DNA of 64,000 bases from the NCBI RefSeq assembly GCF_003347515.1, contig NZ_QEII01000298.1, forward strand, positions 1-64,000, given 5' to 3'. A model generated the notes under the pieces. It ran no database searches. It saw only the letters and a list, made by a program, of their open reading frames with translations, and had not been told where the DNA came from. The stretch comes from Rhodoferax ferrireducens. GTDB lineage: Bacteria; Pseudomonadota; Gammaproteobacteria; Burkholderiales; Burkholderiaceae_C. Position 1 is the first letter of the stretch; each line of letters starts with the position of its first letter. This document shows, in pieces, positions 32,603-41,793 of the stretch. A program made the translations under genes and the position numbers.

Positions 32603-35200
32603 ATGGACAACCAAAGCCCTGTTTGCCGACCGCGCAAGGCGTGGGATACTGTATTGATGAGCTCGACTTCTTCGCCTTTTGACTGTCAAGCCGCACCGGA
32701 TCCAGCAGGCAAACCGTCCGCATTGAACCCATCCGGGCCGGACCGGGACGATGGCGCGAACCCCTGGAAACTGGCCCTGGAAAGCTCCGGTGACGGCGTC
32801 TGGGACTGGAACGTCGTGACCGGTGAGCAGACGCATTCCAGTCGCTGGAAAGAGATGCTGGGTTATGCGGACGATGAAATCGGCACGGGCTACCACGAAT
32901 TTGTCCAGCGGGTCCATCCAGACGACCTCGCCGATGTGCAGGACGCCGCCAGGGCCTACCTGGAAGGCCGCTCGCCGGGCTACGCCGTTGACCTGCGCAT
33001 GCGTTGCAAGGATGGTTCCTGGAAGTGGGTGCTGGCGCGTGGCATGGTGGTCAGCCGCGACGCCCAAGGCCAGCCCTTGCGCATGATCGGCACCCACACC
33101 GACATCACCGAGCGTAAGCAGACGGAGGCGGCACTGCACGAGAGCCACCAGCGCTTCCGCGACCTGGTCGATTGCACGGATGGCATTGTCTGGGAGGCCG
33201 ACGCGGCCACTTTTGTCTTCAACTACGTCAGCGGGAACGCAGAACGCATCCTCGGCTACCCGGTAACCGATTGGCTTGAGCCCGGTTTCTGGGCCGACCA
33301 TATTGATCCGCAGGACCGCGATCAGGCCATTCAGTACTGCGTAGCCTGCACCGGGCGGCTGGAAGACCACAATTTCGAATACCGTTTTATCACTCAGGAC
33401 GGTCGAACGGTGTGGCTGCGCGACATTGTGAAGGTGGTCGAAGAAAACGGAAGACCCCGGTGGTTGCGTGGGCTGATGATTGACATCACCGCCAGCAAGC
33501 AAAGTGTGGCCACCCTGCGGGAAAACGAGGAGCGCTGGAAGCTGGCCCTGGAAAGTACCGGCGACGGCGTGTGGGACTGGCACATTCCAAGCGGCGAGGA
33601 ATTTTTCTCGAAACGCCTGATGGAAATGTATGGCTTCGACGAGAGCGAGCTGCTCAATCGCACCGAAGAACTCGACGAGCGCACGCACCCGAGTGACCGC
33701 TCGCAGATGGACCTGGACCGGCAGGCTCACTTTGACGGCCTGACCCCGACCTACATCAACGAACACCGGGTACGCTGCAAGGACGGCAGCTGGAAATGGG
33801 TGTTGACCCGGGGCATGGTCATCAGCCGCGATGCACAGGGCCGGCCTCTGCGAATGACAGGAACCCATACCGACATCACGGAGCGAAAAAAATCAGAAGC
33901 GCTGATCTGGCAGCAAGCCCATTTCGACGCCCTCACCGGCCTGCCCAATCGCAACATGCTACGCGACCGGCTGGAGCAGGAGATCAAGAAAAGCAAGCGT
34001 GACGGCCTGCAACTCGCCCTCCTGTTCATTGACCTCGACCATTTCAAGGAAGTCAACGACACGCTCGGCCACGACAGCGGCGATCTGTTGCTGGTCGAAG
34101 CCGCCCGGCGTATCCAGCGTTGTGTACGGGAGTCCGACACCGTGGCCCGCATGGGCGGTGACGAGTTCACCGTGATCCTGACCGAGCTCACGGACGCCAG
34201 CAGCCTGGAGCGCATTCTGCAAGGACTCCTCAGCGCGCTGAAGGCCGAGTTCCAGCTGGGGTCCGAGCAGGTCTTTGTTTCTGCCAGCATTGGCATCACG
34301 ATGTTTCCGCTGGATGCCACCGACATTGAAGACCTGTTCAAGAACGCGGATCAAGCGCTTTACGTCGCCAAAGGCGGCGGACGCAACCGCTTCAGCTTTT
34401 TCACGCCAGCCCTGCAAGAGGCTGCGCAAACCCGGGTGCGCCTGACCAATGACTTGCGCACCGGGCTGGTCGGTCAACAATTCAGGGTGGTGTACCAGCC
34501 CATTGTCGAGTTGGCCACGGGCGCGGTTCACAAGGCCGAAGCCCTGATCCGCTGGCTGCACCCCACTCGCGGCACCGTCAGCCCGGCCACGTTCATCCCG
34601 ATCGCGGAAGCCAGTGGGCTGATTGTCGATATCGGTGAGTGGGTGTTCCAGCAAGCGGCCAACCAGGTCCGGCAGTGGCGCCAATCACTGGCGCCCCAGT
34701 TTCAGATCAGCGTCAACAAATCACCGGTTCAGTTTCACCACAGTGGCCGGACCAACCAGGCATGGTTCCAGCAGCTGCAGGCCATGGGCTTGCCGGGCGA
34801 GGCCATTGTGGTGGAAATTACGGAAGGGTTGCTGCTGGACTCCAGCGCCAGCGTGGTGGAGCAGCTAATGGAACTGCACGATGCGGGGATTCAGGTGTCA
34901 CTGGACGACTTCGGCACCGGCTACTCGTCCCTGTCCTATCTGCAAAAATTTGACATCGACTTCATCAAGATCGACCAGTCCTTCGTGCGCCACCTGATCG
35001 CGGACTCCACCGATCTGGCCCTGTGCAAAGCCATCATCATGATGGCCCATGAGCTGGGGATCAAGGTCATCGCCGAGGGCGTCGAGACAACGCTGCAACG
35101 CGACCTGCTGGCGGCCGCAGGCTGCGATTACGCCCAGGGTTACCTGTTCGCGCGGCCGATGCCGGCGCCGGACTTCGAGGCCTTCATGGCCGCGAGGTAG
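32603..35200 (+). CDS. PAS-PAS-PAS-GGDEF-EAL cyclic di-GMP turnover protein
   Basis: An 865-residue cytoplasmic protein. Three PAS/PAC units cover about 50-175, 180-305 and 310-435. The first and third are near duplicates: both carry WKLALES.GDGVWDW at the start and HTDITERK at the end. The GGDEF domain (about 445-605) has DHFKEVNDTLGH and RMGGDEFT with an intact active site, and the EAL domain (about 620-860) has KAEALIRW, SLDDFGTGYSSL, KIDQSFV and IAEGVETT. Both enzymatic signatures look functional, so the protein may be bifunctional or switch by PAS signals. The start at 32603 is closest to the kinase stop; an ATG at 32657 is also possible. No membrane segment. Confidence 0.95.
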   Translation: MDNQSPVCRPRKAWDTVLMSSTSSPFDCQAAPDPAGKPSALNPSGPDRDDGANPWKLALESSGDGVWDWNVVTGEQTHSSRWKEMLGYADDEIGTGYHEFVQRVHPDDLADVQDAARAYLEGRSPGYAVDLRMRCKDGSWKWVLARGMVVSRDAQGQPLRMIGTHTDITERKQTEAALHESHQRFRDLVDCTDGIVWEADAATFVFNYVSGNAERILGYPVTDWLEPGFWADHIDPQDRDQAIQYCVACTGRLEDHNFEYRFITQDGRTVWLRDIVKVVEENGRPRWLRGLMIDITASKQSVATLRENEERWKLALESTGDGVWDWHIPSGEEFFSKRLMEMYGFDESELLNRTEELDERTHPSDRSQMDLDRQAHFDGLTPTYINEHRVRCKDGSWKWVLTRGMVISRDAQGRPLRMTGTHTDITERKKSEALIWQQAHFDALTGLPNRNMLRDRLEQEIKKSKRDGLQLALLFIDLDHFKEVNDTLGHDSGDLLLVEAARRIQRCVRESDTVARMGGDEFTVILTELTDASSLERILQGLLSALKAEFQLGSEQVFVSASIGITMFPLDATDIEDLFKNADQALYVAKGGGRNRFSFFTPALQEAAQTRVRLTNDLRTGLVGQQFRVVYQPIVELATGAVHKAEALIRWLHPTRGTVSPATFIPIAEASGLIVDIGEWVFQQAANQVRQWRQSLAPQFQISVNKSPVQFHHSGRTNQAWFQQLQAMGLPGEAIVVEITEGLLLDSSASVVEQLMELHDAGIQVSLDDFGTGYSSLSYLQKFDIDFIKIDQSFVRHLIADSTDLALCKAIIMMAHELGIKVIAEGVETTLQRDLLAAAGCDYAQGYLFARPMPAPDFEAFMAAR

Positions 35201-35212
35201 CCCTGCGCGGGT

Positions 35213-36283
35213 TCACTCGATGCGCAAGCCGCTGGCGGCATTGAACCAGTTGTTGTGCTTGCTGCTCACCGTCAACCCGGTCTGATCGCCCACCTTGTAA
35301 GTCATGTTGGGGGCCACGCGTACCGTCATCAGACCGACGCCGGTCTTGACCACGACATAGGTATCGGCGCCGGTGGGCTCCACCAGCACCACCTCGCCAC
35401 GCCAGGGCGCATCGGCTTGCAGGTGGATATGTTCGGGGCGCTGGCCCAGTATGAGCTCTTGCGCGGCCGGAGCGACCAGGTCGAGCGAACCACCGGCAAA
35501 GACAAACCGGCCCTGGTCCCCGGCCGTCCCCATCCGCCCGGGGATGAAGTTCATATTGGGTGAACCGATGAAACCCGCCACATAAGTATTGACGGGGCGC
35601 CGATAAATATCGTCCGGCGTGCCGATCTGCTGCAGAATGCCGTCCTTCATGACCGCAATGCGGCTGCCCAGGGTCATGGCCTCGATCTGATCGTGCGTCA
35701 CGTACACGCTGGTAATGCCGCTGACGTGGTGCAAGCGCTTGATCTCGGCCCGCATCTCGACGCGCAGCTTGGCATCCAGATTGCTCAAGGGCTCATCGAA
35801 CAGAAAAAGCTGGGGGTCGCGCGCTAGCGCCCGGCCCATGGCCACGCGCTGACGCTGGCCGCCGGAGAGCTGTGCCGGGCGACGGTCCAGCAGGTGCTCG
35901 ATTTGCAGCATCGCCGCGACTTCGTGAATGCGCTTGGTGCGCACGTCCTTGGGCACCTTGCGCATCTCCAGCGCGAAGCCGATATTGTCAGCCACGCTCA
36001 TGGTCGGGTACAAGGCGTAGCTCTGGAACACCATGGCAATGTCGCGCTGGGCGGGCGCCACGCCGATCACGTTCTTGCCGGCAATGCGCAACTCGCCTTC
36101 GGTGGGTTCTTCCAGCCCGGCGATGATGTTGAGCAGGGTGGACTTGCCGCAGCCCGAAGGCCCGACCAGGATCAGGAATTCGCCGGGTGCGACGTCGATC
36201 TCGATTTTCTTGAGCACCTCGACGGCTTTGTCGCCCTTGCCATAGACCTTGCGAATACCTGCGATGTGGAGTGAAGCTGCCAT
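35213..36283 (-). CDS. Carbohydrate ABC importer ATPase (UgpC/MalK-type)
   Basis: A 356-residue ATPase of the CUT1 sugar importer class. The nucleotide-binding domain has GPSGCGKSTLLN (about 40), Q-loop VFQSYALYP, signature LSGGQRQRVAMGRAL, Walker B LFLFDEPLSNLDAKLR and switch YVTHDQIEAM. The C-terminal TOBE regulatory domain (about 240-356) includes GQRPEHIHL. It lies 4 bases downstream of the second permease gene and is last in the operon. One such ATPase can serve several CUT1 importers in a cell. Confidence 0.94.
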   Translation of the reverse strand: MAASLHIAGIRKVYGKGDKAVEVLKKIEIDVAPGEFLILVGPSGCGKSTLLNIIAGLEEPTEGELRIAGKNVIGVAPAQRDIAMVFQSYALYPTMSVADNIGFALEMRKVPKDVRTKRIHEVAAMLQIEHLLDRRPAQLSGGQRQRVAMGRALARDPQLFLFDEPLSNLDAKLRVEMRAEIKRLHHVSGITSVYVTHDQIEAMTLGSRIAVMKDGILQQIGTPDDIYRRPVNTYVAGFIGSPNMNFIPGRMGTAGDQGRFVFAGGSLDLVAPAAQELILGQRPEHIHLQADAPWRGEVVLVEPTGADTYVVVKTGVGLMTVRVAPNMTYKVGDQTGLTVSSKHNNWFNAASGLRIE

Positions 36284-36287
36284 GTTT

Positions 36288-37142
36288 TTATCCTTTCACA
36301 GCGCCGGCTGTGAGTCCTTTCACGAAATATTGACCTGCCAGCACATACACCAGCATGGTGGGTAAACCCGCGATCACGGCCGCGGCCATGTCCACGTTGT
36401 AGCTCTTGACGCTGCTCGATGTGTTGGCCATGTTGTTCAAGCCCACCGTAATCGGCTTGCTGTCGGCACCGCTGAAGGCCACGCCAAACAGGAAGTCGTT
36501 CCAGATATTGGTGAACTGCCAGATCAGCGTCACCATCAGAATGGGCGTGGACATGGGCACCACGATGCGCCAGAAAATGCGCCAGAAACCGGCGCCGTCC
36601 ATGCGGGCGGCGTTGACCAGCTCTTTGGGAATGGCGGTGTAGTAGTTGCGGAAGAACAGGGTGGTGCCAGCCAGGCCGGCAATACAGTGCACCAGCACCA
36701 GCCCACCCAGCGAGCTGGACAAGCCCAGAAAGCCCAGCACCTGACTCATGGGCAAGAGCACCACCTGAAAGGGCATGAACACACCGAACAGCATGAAGCC
36801 AAACAGCACCTCACTGCCCTTGAATTTCCACATGCTCAGCACGTAGCCATTGATGGCGCCCCAGGCGGTGGAGATCAGCACGGCCGGCACGGCCATGATC
36901 ACCGAGTTCCAGAAATAGGGCTTCAAACCGCGGCAGTCCACGCCCGTGCAGGCGGTGGACCATGCCAACTGCCAGGACTCGAAATTGAGCGAGCTTGGCA
37001 AGCTCAGCAGGTTGCCAGAACGAATCTGCTCCGCGTCTTTGAAGGACGTAACGAGCATCACATAAAGTGGTGCGAGAAAGAAGAAGGCGGCGATCAGCAG
37101 GACGCTATAGATCGCGATGCGGGGAAGGTTTTTAGCGATCAT
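36288..37142 (-). CDS. Carbohydrate ABC importer permease (MalG-type)
   Basis: A 284-residue inner-membrane permease with six predicted helices. The binding-protein-dependent transport signature EAA-loop reads ELVNAARMDGAGFWRIFWRIVVPM near residue 195 (parts ELVNAARMDGAGFWRIF and WRIVVPM). The ATG at 37142 overlaps the preceding permease gene by 11 bases; further upstream Met codons would extend into it. The periplasmic loop with a CTGVDC motif between the first two helices is typical of glucose-type (GtsC-like) permeases. Confidence 0.92.
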   Translation of the reverse strand: MIAKNLPRIAIYSVLLIAAFFFLAPLYVMLVTSFKDAEQIRSGNLLSLPSSLNFESWQLAWSTACTGVDCRGLKPYFWNSVIMAVPAVLISTAWGAINGYVLSMWKFKGSEVLFGFMLFGVFMPFQVVLLPMSQVLGFLGLSSSLGGLVLVHCIAGLAGTTLFFRNYYTAIPKELVNAARMDGAGFWRIFWRIVVPMSTPILMVTLIWQFTNIWNDFLFGVAFSGADSKPITVGLNNMANTSSSVKSYNVDMAAAVIAGLPTMLVYVLAGQYFVKGLTAGAVKG

Positions 37143-38010
37143 GGGGTTTAGCGCGAAGCTCGCTGTAGAGGTAAGGGACCACAATGGCGGCCACCGTGGC
37201 CAGCATCATGGTGGCGCTGGCCGCACCCAGGCCGATCTGGCCTCGGGTAAAGCTCATCACATACATGAAGGTCGCCGGCACATCGGAGGCATAGCCGGGA
37301 CCGCCGGCGGTCAGGGCCATCACCAGGTCGAAGCTCTTGATGGAGAGATGGGACAGCACGAGAACCGTGGAAAACACCACCGGGCGCAGGATCGGCAAAA
37401 TAATGCGCCAATAGATACGCGGTAGCGAGGCACCGTCGATTTGCGCCGCCTTGATGATGCTGTCGTCAATGCCGCGCAAGCCGGCCAGTGACAGCGCCAT
37501 GGCAAAGCCGGCCGACTGCCAGATGCCCGCAATCACCACGCAGTAAATGGCGGTGTCGCTCTGAACCAGCCAGTCGAAATGGAAACTGGTCCAACCCAGG
37601 TCGTGCATCAGCTTTTCCAGGCCCAGGCTCGGATTCAAAATCCATTTCCAGGCGGTGCCAGTCACGATGAACGACAGCGCCATGGGGTACAGATAGACGG
37701 TACGCAGCAAGCCCTCGGCGCGCACTTTCTGGTCCAGAAAGATGGCCAGGCCCATGCCCAGGGCCATGGAGCCCCCGACGTACAGAACGCTGAAAATACC
37801 CAGGTTTTTCAGGGCGACCAGCCAGCGGTCCAGCTCCCACAGGCGCACATACTGCTCCAGCCCGACGAATTCGTCGTAATTGGGCAGCATGCGCGAGCCG
37901 GTGACGGACAGCACGCCGTTCCAGATCATGAAGCCATAGATGAACGCGAAGCCGAGCACAAAGCCCGGCGCGATCACCAGCTTGGGCAGGATATTTTCAA
38001 AATTTTTCAT
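37132..38010 (-). CDS. Carbohydrate ABC importer permease (MalF-type)
   Basis: A 292-residue permease with six predicted helices and the EAA loop GIDDSIIKAAQIDGASLPRIYW near residue 185 (parts GIDDSIIKAAQIDGASL and PRIYW). N-terminus MKNFENILPKLVIAPG, with no large MalF periplasmic domain, as is usual in glucose/trehalose-type importers. It precedes the MalG-type gene on the same strand. Between it and the binding-protein gene lies a REP-like repeat pair, which could reduce read-through and lower permease levels. Confidence 0.92.
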   Translation of the reverse strand: MKNFENILPKLVIAPGFVLGFAFIYGFMIWNGVLSVTGSRMLPNYDEFVGLEQYVRLWELDRWLVALKNLGIFSVLYVGGSMALGMGLAIFLDQKVRAEGLLRTVYLYPMALSFIVTGTAWKWILNPSLGLEKLMHDLGWTSFHFDWLVQSDTAIYCVVIAGIWQSAGFAMALSLAGLRGIDDSIIKAAQIDGASLPRIYWRIILPILRPVVFSTVLVLSHLSIKSFDLVMALTAGGPGYASDVPATFMYVMSFTRGQIGLGAASATMMLATVAAIVVPYLYSELRAKPHDR

Positions 38011-38079
38011 AGGTAGCTACCTGAACGGTTCTAGTCGGCGAACCACCGTCGCACTGATACGCAAAGGCACTTCTGCAAA

Positions 38080-38168
38080 TTCGTCATTGCGAGCGCAGCG
38101 CGGCAATCCATGGCTCGCTCAGCCACGATGGATCGCCACGGCCTGCGGCCTCGCGATGACGACACTGA
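38080..38168. repeat. REP-like inverted repeat pair, copy 2
   Basis: TTCGTCATTGCGAGCGCAGC begins a unit that continues CGGCAATCCATGG (to about 38113). The same unit returns in inverted, imperfect form at about 38128-38165 (ATGGATCGCCACGG ... CGCGATGACGA). The pair can fold into a long hairpin in the mRNA between the binding-protein and permease genes. The first unit matches 20496-20526. The structure resembles a BIME, and may stabilise the upstream binding-protein message. Confidence 0.7.
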
Positions 38169-38192
38169 CTACTTTTTGTAGTTATCCGCCAC

Positions 38193-39443
38193 TTACTTGG
38201 CCGCAGCCGCTTTGGCGATGTTTTTCATGCCATCGGCCACCGAGATCTTGTCGTCGTTCCAGAACTGGCTGACCGCGTCCTTGATGGCGCCTTCAGCCGC
38301 CGGACTGATGGCCATGCCGTGGGCCACGGAAGGCACCAGACCGCCGGTCTTGGCGGTGTCCACGAAGTCCTTGCTGGACAGTTTGGCGCAGTCGTCGAAC
38401 TTGGCCATGTTCATGTTCAGGCGGACCGGTATGGAACCCTTGTTCAGGTTGAACACTTCCTGGAACTCAGGGCCCATGATGGCCGCGGCCAGATCGCCCT
38501 GCGCCTTCTGGGCAGCCGGGTCTTTCAGCTTGAACATGGCAAATGAGTCAACGTTGAAGGTAAAGGCATTGGCCGTGCCGGGTGCGGCAGCACACAGGAA
38601 ATCTTTGCCCGGCACCTTGCCCGCAGCCAGGAATTCGCCCTTGGCCCAGTCACCCATGAACTGGAAAGCGGCTTTTTCCTGCATCACCATGGCGGTGGCC
38701 AGATTCCAGTCGCGCCCCGGTGCTGCGGGGTCGGTATAGCTCTTGACCTTGCGGAAGGTTTCCAGTGACTTCTTCATGGTGTCGCTGGTCAGGGCCTTCG
38801 GGTCCAGCTTGACCAGGGCGTCACTGTAGAACTTGGCGCCGCCCACGCCCAAGACCACGGACTCGAAAGTGGTGAAGTCCTGCCAGTTCTGGCCGCCGTG
38901 GGCCACGGGAATCAGACCGGCTTTCTTGATCTTGTCCGCCGCGGCAAAGAATTCGTCCCAGGTCTTGGGCATGCCCGCCACGCCGGCCTTCTTCAGCACG
39001 GCTGCATTGGCCCACATCCAGTTCACGCGGTGCACGTTGACGGGCGCGGCCACGTAGTTGCCTTTGTATTTCATGACGTCGGCCACGACCTTGGGCAGCA
39101 GGCTGTCCCATTTTTCGGCGGTGGCGACGCTGTCCAGATTGGCCAGCACGCCTTCCGTCGCCCATTCCTGAATGGCCGGGCCTTTGATCTGGGCGGCGGC
39201 CGGCGGGTTGCCGGACACCACGCGGCTCTTCAGCACGGTGGCGGCAGCGTCACCGCCACCACCGGCCACTGCGAAATCTTTCCAGACATGGCCCTTGGCC
39301 TGCATGATTTTCTTCAGTTCAGCGACCGATTTGGCCTCACCGCCGGAGGTCCAGTAATGCAGGACTTCGACGTCACCGGCCATGGCGCTTGTACCGGCGA
39401 TCACCAAAGCTGCGGCCGTGGCCAATTTGGAAAGTTTCAACAT
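38193..39443 (-). CDS. Sugar-binding protein of a CUT1 ABC importer (GtsA-like)
   Basis: A 416-residue extracellular binding protein, family 1. Signal peptide MLKLSKLATAAALVIAGTSAMA, mature N-terminus GDVEVLHYWTSGGEAKSVAEL. Typical elements are WDEFFAAADKIKKAGLIPVAHGG and FQFMGDWAKGEF. It resembles glucose/mannose binding proteins of the GtsA type in pseudomonads. With the following permeases, the ATPase, and the ROK kinase and cupin genes upstream, hexose uptake is the most likely role (inference). First gene of the importer operon. Confidence 0.92.
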   Translation of the reverse strand: MLKLSKLATAAALVIAGTSAMAGDVEVLHYWTSGGEAKSVAELKKIMQAKGHVWKDFAVAGGGGDAAATVLKSRVVSGNPPAAAQIKGPAIQEWATEGVLANLDSVATAEKWDSLLPKVVADVMKYKGNYVAAPVNVHRVNWMWANAAVLKKAGVAGMPKTWDEFFAAADKIKKAGLIPVAHGGQNWQDFTTFESVVLGVGGAKFYSDALVKLDPKALTSDTMKKSLETFRKVKSYTDPAAPGRDWNLATAMVMQEKAAFQFMGDWAKGEFLAAGKVPGKDFLCAAAPGTANAFTFNVDSFAMFKLKDPAAQKAQGDLAAAIMGPEFQEVFNLNKGSIPVRLNMNMAKFDDCAKLSSKDFVDTAKTGGLVPSVAHGMAISPAAEGAIKDAVSQFWNDDKISVADGMKNIAKAAAAK

Positions 39444-39524
39444 GTTGTCTCCTGAAGGTTTGCGCTCCCCTGACGCTAAAAGGCCAGGGAGCAGGGATTG
39501 ATTCGCGCTGACACCGTGTCGCCC

Positions 39525-39550
39525 GAATTAATTAATTGTTAATTAATTTT
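39525..39550. promoter_or_regulatory. AT-rich palindromic site upstream of the sugar importer operon
   Basis: TTAATTAA occurs at 39528-39535 and again at 39539-39546, separated by TTG, forming a long AT-only symmetric site about 85 bases upstream of the binding-protein start. In this GC-rich context it stands out as an operator or promoter element. The binding regulator is not encoded in the window. Confidence 0.45.
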
Positions 39551-39603
39551 ACCCAATCAACCATCAGGGCTTACCCTAGGCGCCGGTCTGACCGGCAAGC
39601 ACT

Positions 39604-40605
39604 TCAGGCCACCAGCGCCAAAGCGCCGAAATCCCCCACGCGCTCACCCAGACCGGCGGGCACCAGTTCGCAGCCCTCGGTCAAGGCCGGCAGCTTGCCC
39701 CGGATGTAGGCTTGCAGCTTGGGTAACAGGAACGCGCGGTGGTGCCAGAACACACTGCCGCCGATGCTGATGCGCTGCAGATCGAGCGTCACAATCAGGT
39801 TGTACAAGGTCCGTCCCATCACCCTGCACAAGTCATCAATAATGGCTATAGCCCCCGTATCACCTGCGTGAGCCGCTGCGAAAAGCGTAGCAGAATCAGC
39901 GTATCCCAAATGCGCGAAGCGCCGGGGAATGGCATTGCCCGCCACCAGGCCTTCCACATCGCCGACATTGCCACAGCCGCACAAGGCGTCGTCGTTGTCG
40001 CTCACGAAAAGATGGCCGGCATGGCCAGCATTACCGTTCTTGCCGCGTAGCACATGGCCATCCACACACAGGCCCACACCTATGCCGGTGCTCCAGGTCA
40101 GATACGCGCAATTGGCCAATGGCTGGCCATTGAGCTGCAGCGCGCCCCAGCGTCGCTCGGCTTCCAGCGCGCCGATGCCGTCGTTTTCGACCCGTACGCC
40201 GGCGAACACCTGGCGCAAAGGCGCTTCCAGCAAGGCCGTGGTCCAGTCATTGGGCAGGCCGCGGGCTTTGCCTGCCAAGCCGCCGCAGATATTGGGCGCA
40301 GCCAATTCCACCAGCCCGTCATTCAAAACAAAGGGGCCGCATGACGCCACACCCACGGCCGACAGATTGCCCATCGCCACACCAGCTGCCTGACAGCTCT
40401 GGCCTACCAGACGGATGATTTGCTGCGCCAGCGCATCATGTGGACCGACTTTGCAGGTCGGCTCGGTGACGCGGCCGCGCACGCCCCGTTCACCGGCAAT
40501 GCTGACTGCTACCTTGGTGCCGCCAATGTCCACACAGGCCACCGGCGTGGCGCCTTGGGGTAAATGAAAATCGCCAGATAAAACGTTGGGGTTCATGTCA
40601 TGCAT
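39604..40605 (-). CDS. ROK-family sugar kinase
   Basis: A 333-residue protein with the phosphate-binding motif VACVDIGGTKVAVSI, sugar-binding ENDGIGALEAERRWG, and GKNGNAGHAGHLFV with the zinc-binding His. The zinc loop reads CGCGNVGDVEGLVAG: the third cysteine of the usual CxCGxxGC is Asp, so metal binding may be changed. No helix-turn-helix at the N-terminus, so it is a kinase rather than a NagC-type repressor. Probably phosphorylates the hexose imported by the downstream ABC system. Starts between the binding-protein operon and the cupin gene, all on one strand. Confidence 0.9.
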   Translation of the reverse strand: MHDMNPNVLSGDFHLPQGATPVACVDIGGTKVAVSIAGERGVRGRVTEPTCKVGPHDALAQQIIRLVGQSCQAAGVAMGNLSAVGVASCGPFVLNDGLVELAAPNICGGLAGKARGLPNDWTTALLEAPLRQVFAGVRVENDGIGALEAERRWGALQLNGQPLANCAYLTWSTGIGVGLCVDGHVLRGKNGNAGHAGHLFVSDNDDALCGCGNVGDVEGLVAGNAIPRRFAHLGYADSATLFAAAHAGDTGAIAIIDDLCRVMGRTLYNLIVTLDLQRISIGGSVFWHHRAFLLPKLQAYIRGKLPALTEGCELVPAGLGERVGDFGALALVA

Positions 40606-40625
40606 CCTGCAGGGTTGTGAGCCGA

Positions 40626-40994
40626 TTAAACACGACCGTAGTCATCGCTCAGGCGCACGATATCGTCTTCGCTCAGGTCGTCGCCAAACTGTACTTCCAC
40701 GATTTCCATGGGCTCAGACGTGAGGTTCGCGAGGCGATGCACGGTGCCCCGTGCAATATCCACATGCCCGCCGCCCCCCAGCGTCAACACCTGCTCGCCC
40801 ACGGTCACACAGGCCGATCCCAACACGACCACCCAGTGCTCCGCACGTTGATGGTGTTTCTGCAGACTGATTTGCTGCCCTGGCAATACATGGATGCGCT
40901 TGATCTTGTTGCCGGGGACTTCCGAGATGGTTTCATACCAGCCCCAAGGTCGCTCGGTGCGCTCGATAGTCTCGGTTCTAAGTTGAGTTGTCAT
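40626..40994 (-). CDS. Cupin protein, mannose-6-phosphate isomerase type II-like
   Basis: A 122-residue single cupin: ERPWGWYETISEVPGNKIKRI, then the metal site SLQKHHQRAEHWVVVLG (HxH...E) and RGTVHRLANLT. It equals the C-terminal cupin of ManC-type bifunctional enzymes without the guanylyltransferase half. Likely interconverts hexose phosphates such as mannose-6-phosphate and fructose-6-phosphate, which fits the adjacent sugar kinase and importer. ATG at 40994 chosen by alignment. Confidence 0.85.
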   Translation of the reverse strand: MTTQLRTETIERTERPWGWYETISEVPGNKIKRIHVLPGQQISLQKHHQRAEHWVVVLGSACVTVGEQVLTLGGGGHVDIARGTVHRLANLTSEPMEIVEVQFGDDLSEDDIVRLSDDYGRV

Positions 40995-41078
40995 GGGGCT
41001 CGCGCGTGTTCGCAAAGCCCCGATGCTAATCCGTCACAGCGCTTCGGGTTACGGTGGCGTTACACCGTGGAGGGGCGA

Positions 41079-41516
41079 TTAAACCCCTTGCGCCCGCGTC
41101 CAGCGCACGATGTCGGCCGCACCCATAGCCCCGGCTTGGCGCGCCACTTCCCGCCCATTGGCGAACAAGGCAAGTGTGGGAATGCTGCGGATATTGAAGC
41201 GCGCGCCCAGATTCTGGGCGGCTTCGGTATCGACTTTGACCAGCCGCACTTTGGGTTCCAGCTGCGCGGCGGCCTGCTCAAAGGCGGGTGCCATCTGGCG
41301 ACAGGGCCCGCACCACGGCGCCCAGAAATCCACCAGCACCGGGATCTGGCTGCGTTGAATATGACGGTCAAAATAGGCCTCGTCCAGCGCCAGCGAATGC
41401 GCCACAAACAACGGTTTGTGACAGCTGCCGCAATCGGGCGCCTGGGCCAGATTGTCGTGACGCACACGGTTAGTCGTGTGGCAATGGGGGCAAACAATAT
41501 GCAGGGAGTCAGTCAT
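41079..41516 (-). CDS. trxC: Thioredoxin 2
   Basis: A 145-residue thioredoxin with the active site FWAPWCGPCRQMAP near residue 65 and an N-terminal zinc ribbon of two CxxC pairs (CPHCHTTNR and CGSCHKP), which defines TrxC. Cis-Pro in IRSIPTLALF. It reduces disulfides in the cytoplasm; in E. coli trxC belongs to the OxyR regulon. The ATG at 41516 is supported by AAAGGTG 7 bases upstream. Confidence 0.96.
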   Translation of the reverse strand: MTDSLHIVCPHCHTTNRVRHDNLAQAPDCGSCHKPLFVAHSLALDEAYFDRHIQRSQIPVLVDFWAPWCGPCRQMAPAFEQAAAQLEPKVRLVKVDTEAAQNLGARFNIRSIPTLALFANGREVARQAGAMGAADIVRWTRAQGV

Positions 41517-41793
41517 GGAAACACCTTTCAACGCATCACATTGAGGTGAAACCGGCGGGCTTCAAGACCCGTAGCCGTCCAAGGCTGCAATGGACCCATG
41601 ACATCCTACGCCCCGGTCTTTCGAGCAGCGCGCCCTTTTCAGACTCTTAAACAATCGTAATCAGTTGTTTCTCATATCTATCGCGCAATCTCGTCCTCTT
41701 TACCCAGGAAGCGATAGCTGTCCCGAGAGCCTTTGATATTCATCATTAAGTTACCAACAGTTACAAAACACACTCCAACATGCATCAACCATT
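41517..41793. promoter_or_regulatory. Divergent intergenic region between trxC and a sensor kinase gene
   Basis: This 277-base gap should hold promoters for both genes. The one clear symmetric element is AAACAA (41649-41654) with TTGTTT (41665-41670), a perfect 6-bp inverted repeat with a 10-base spacer. No definite -35/-10 pair or OxyR-type site could be assigned, and no coding frame is convincing. Confidence 0.35.

Noticed and set aside
32324-33868. Open frame of 514 codons on the minus strand opposite the kinase and PAS region
   Set aside because: Overlaps two well-supported genes and shows no domain pattern.
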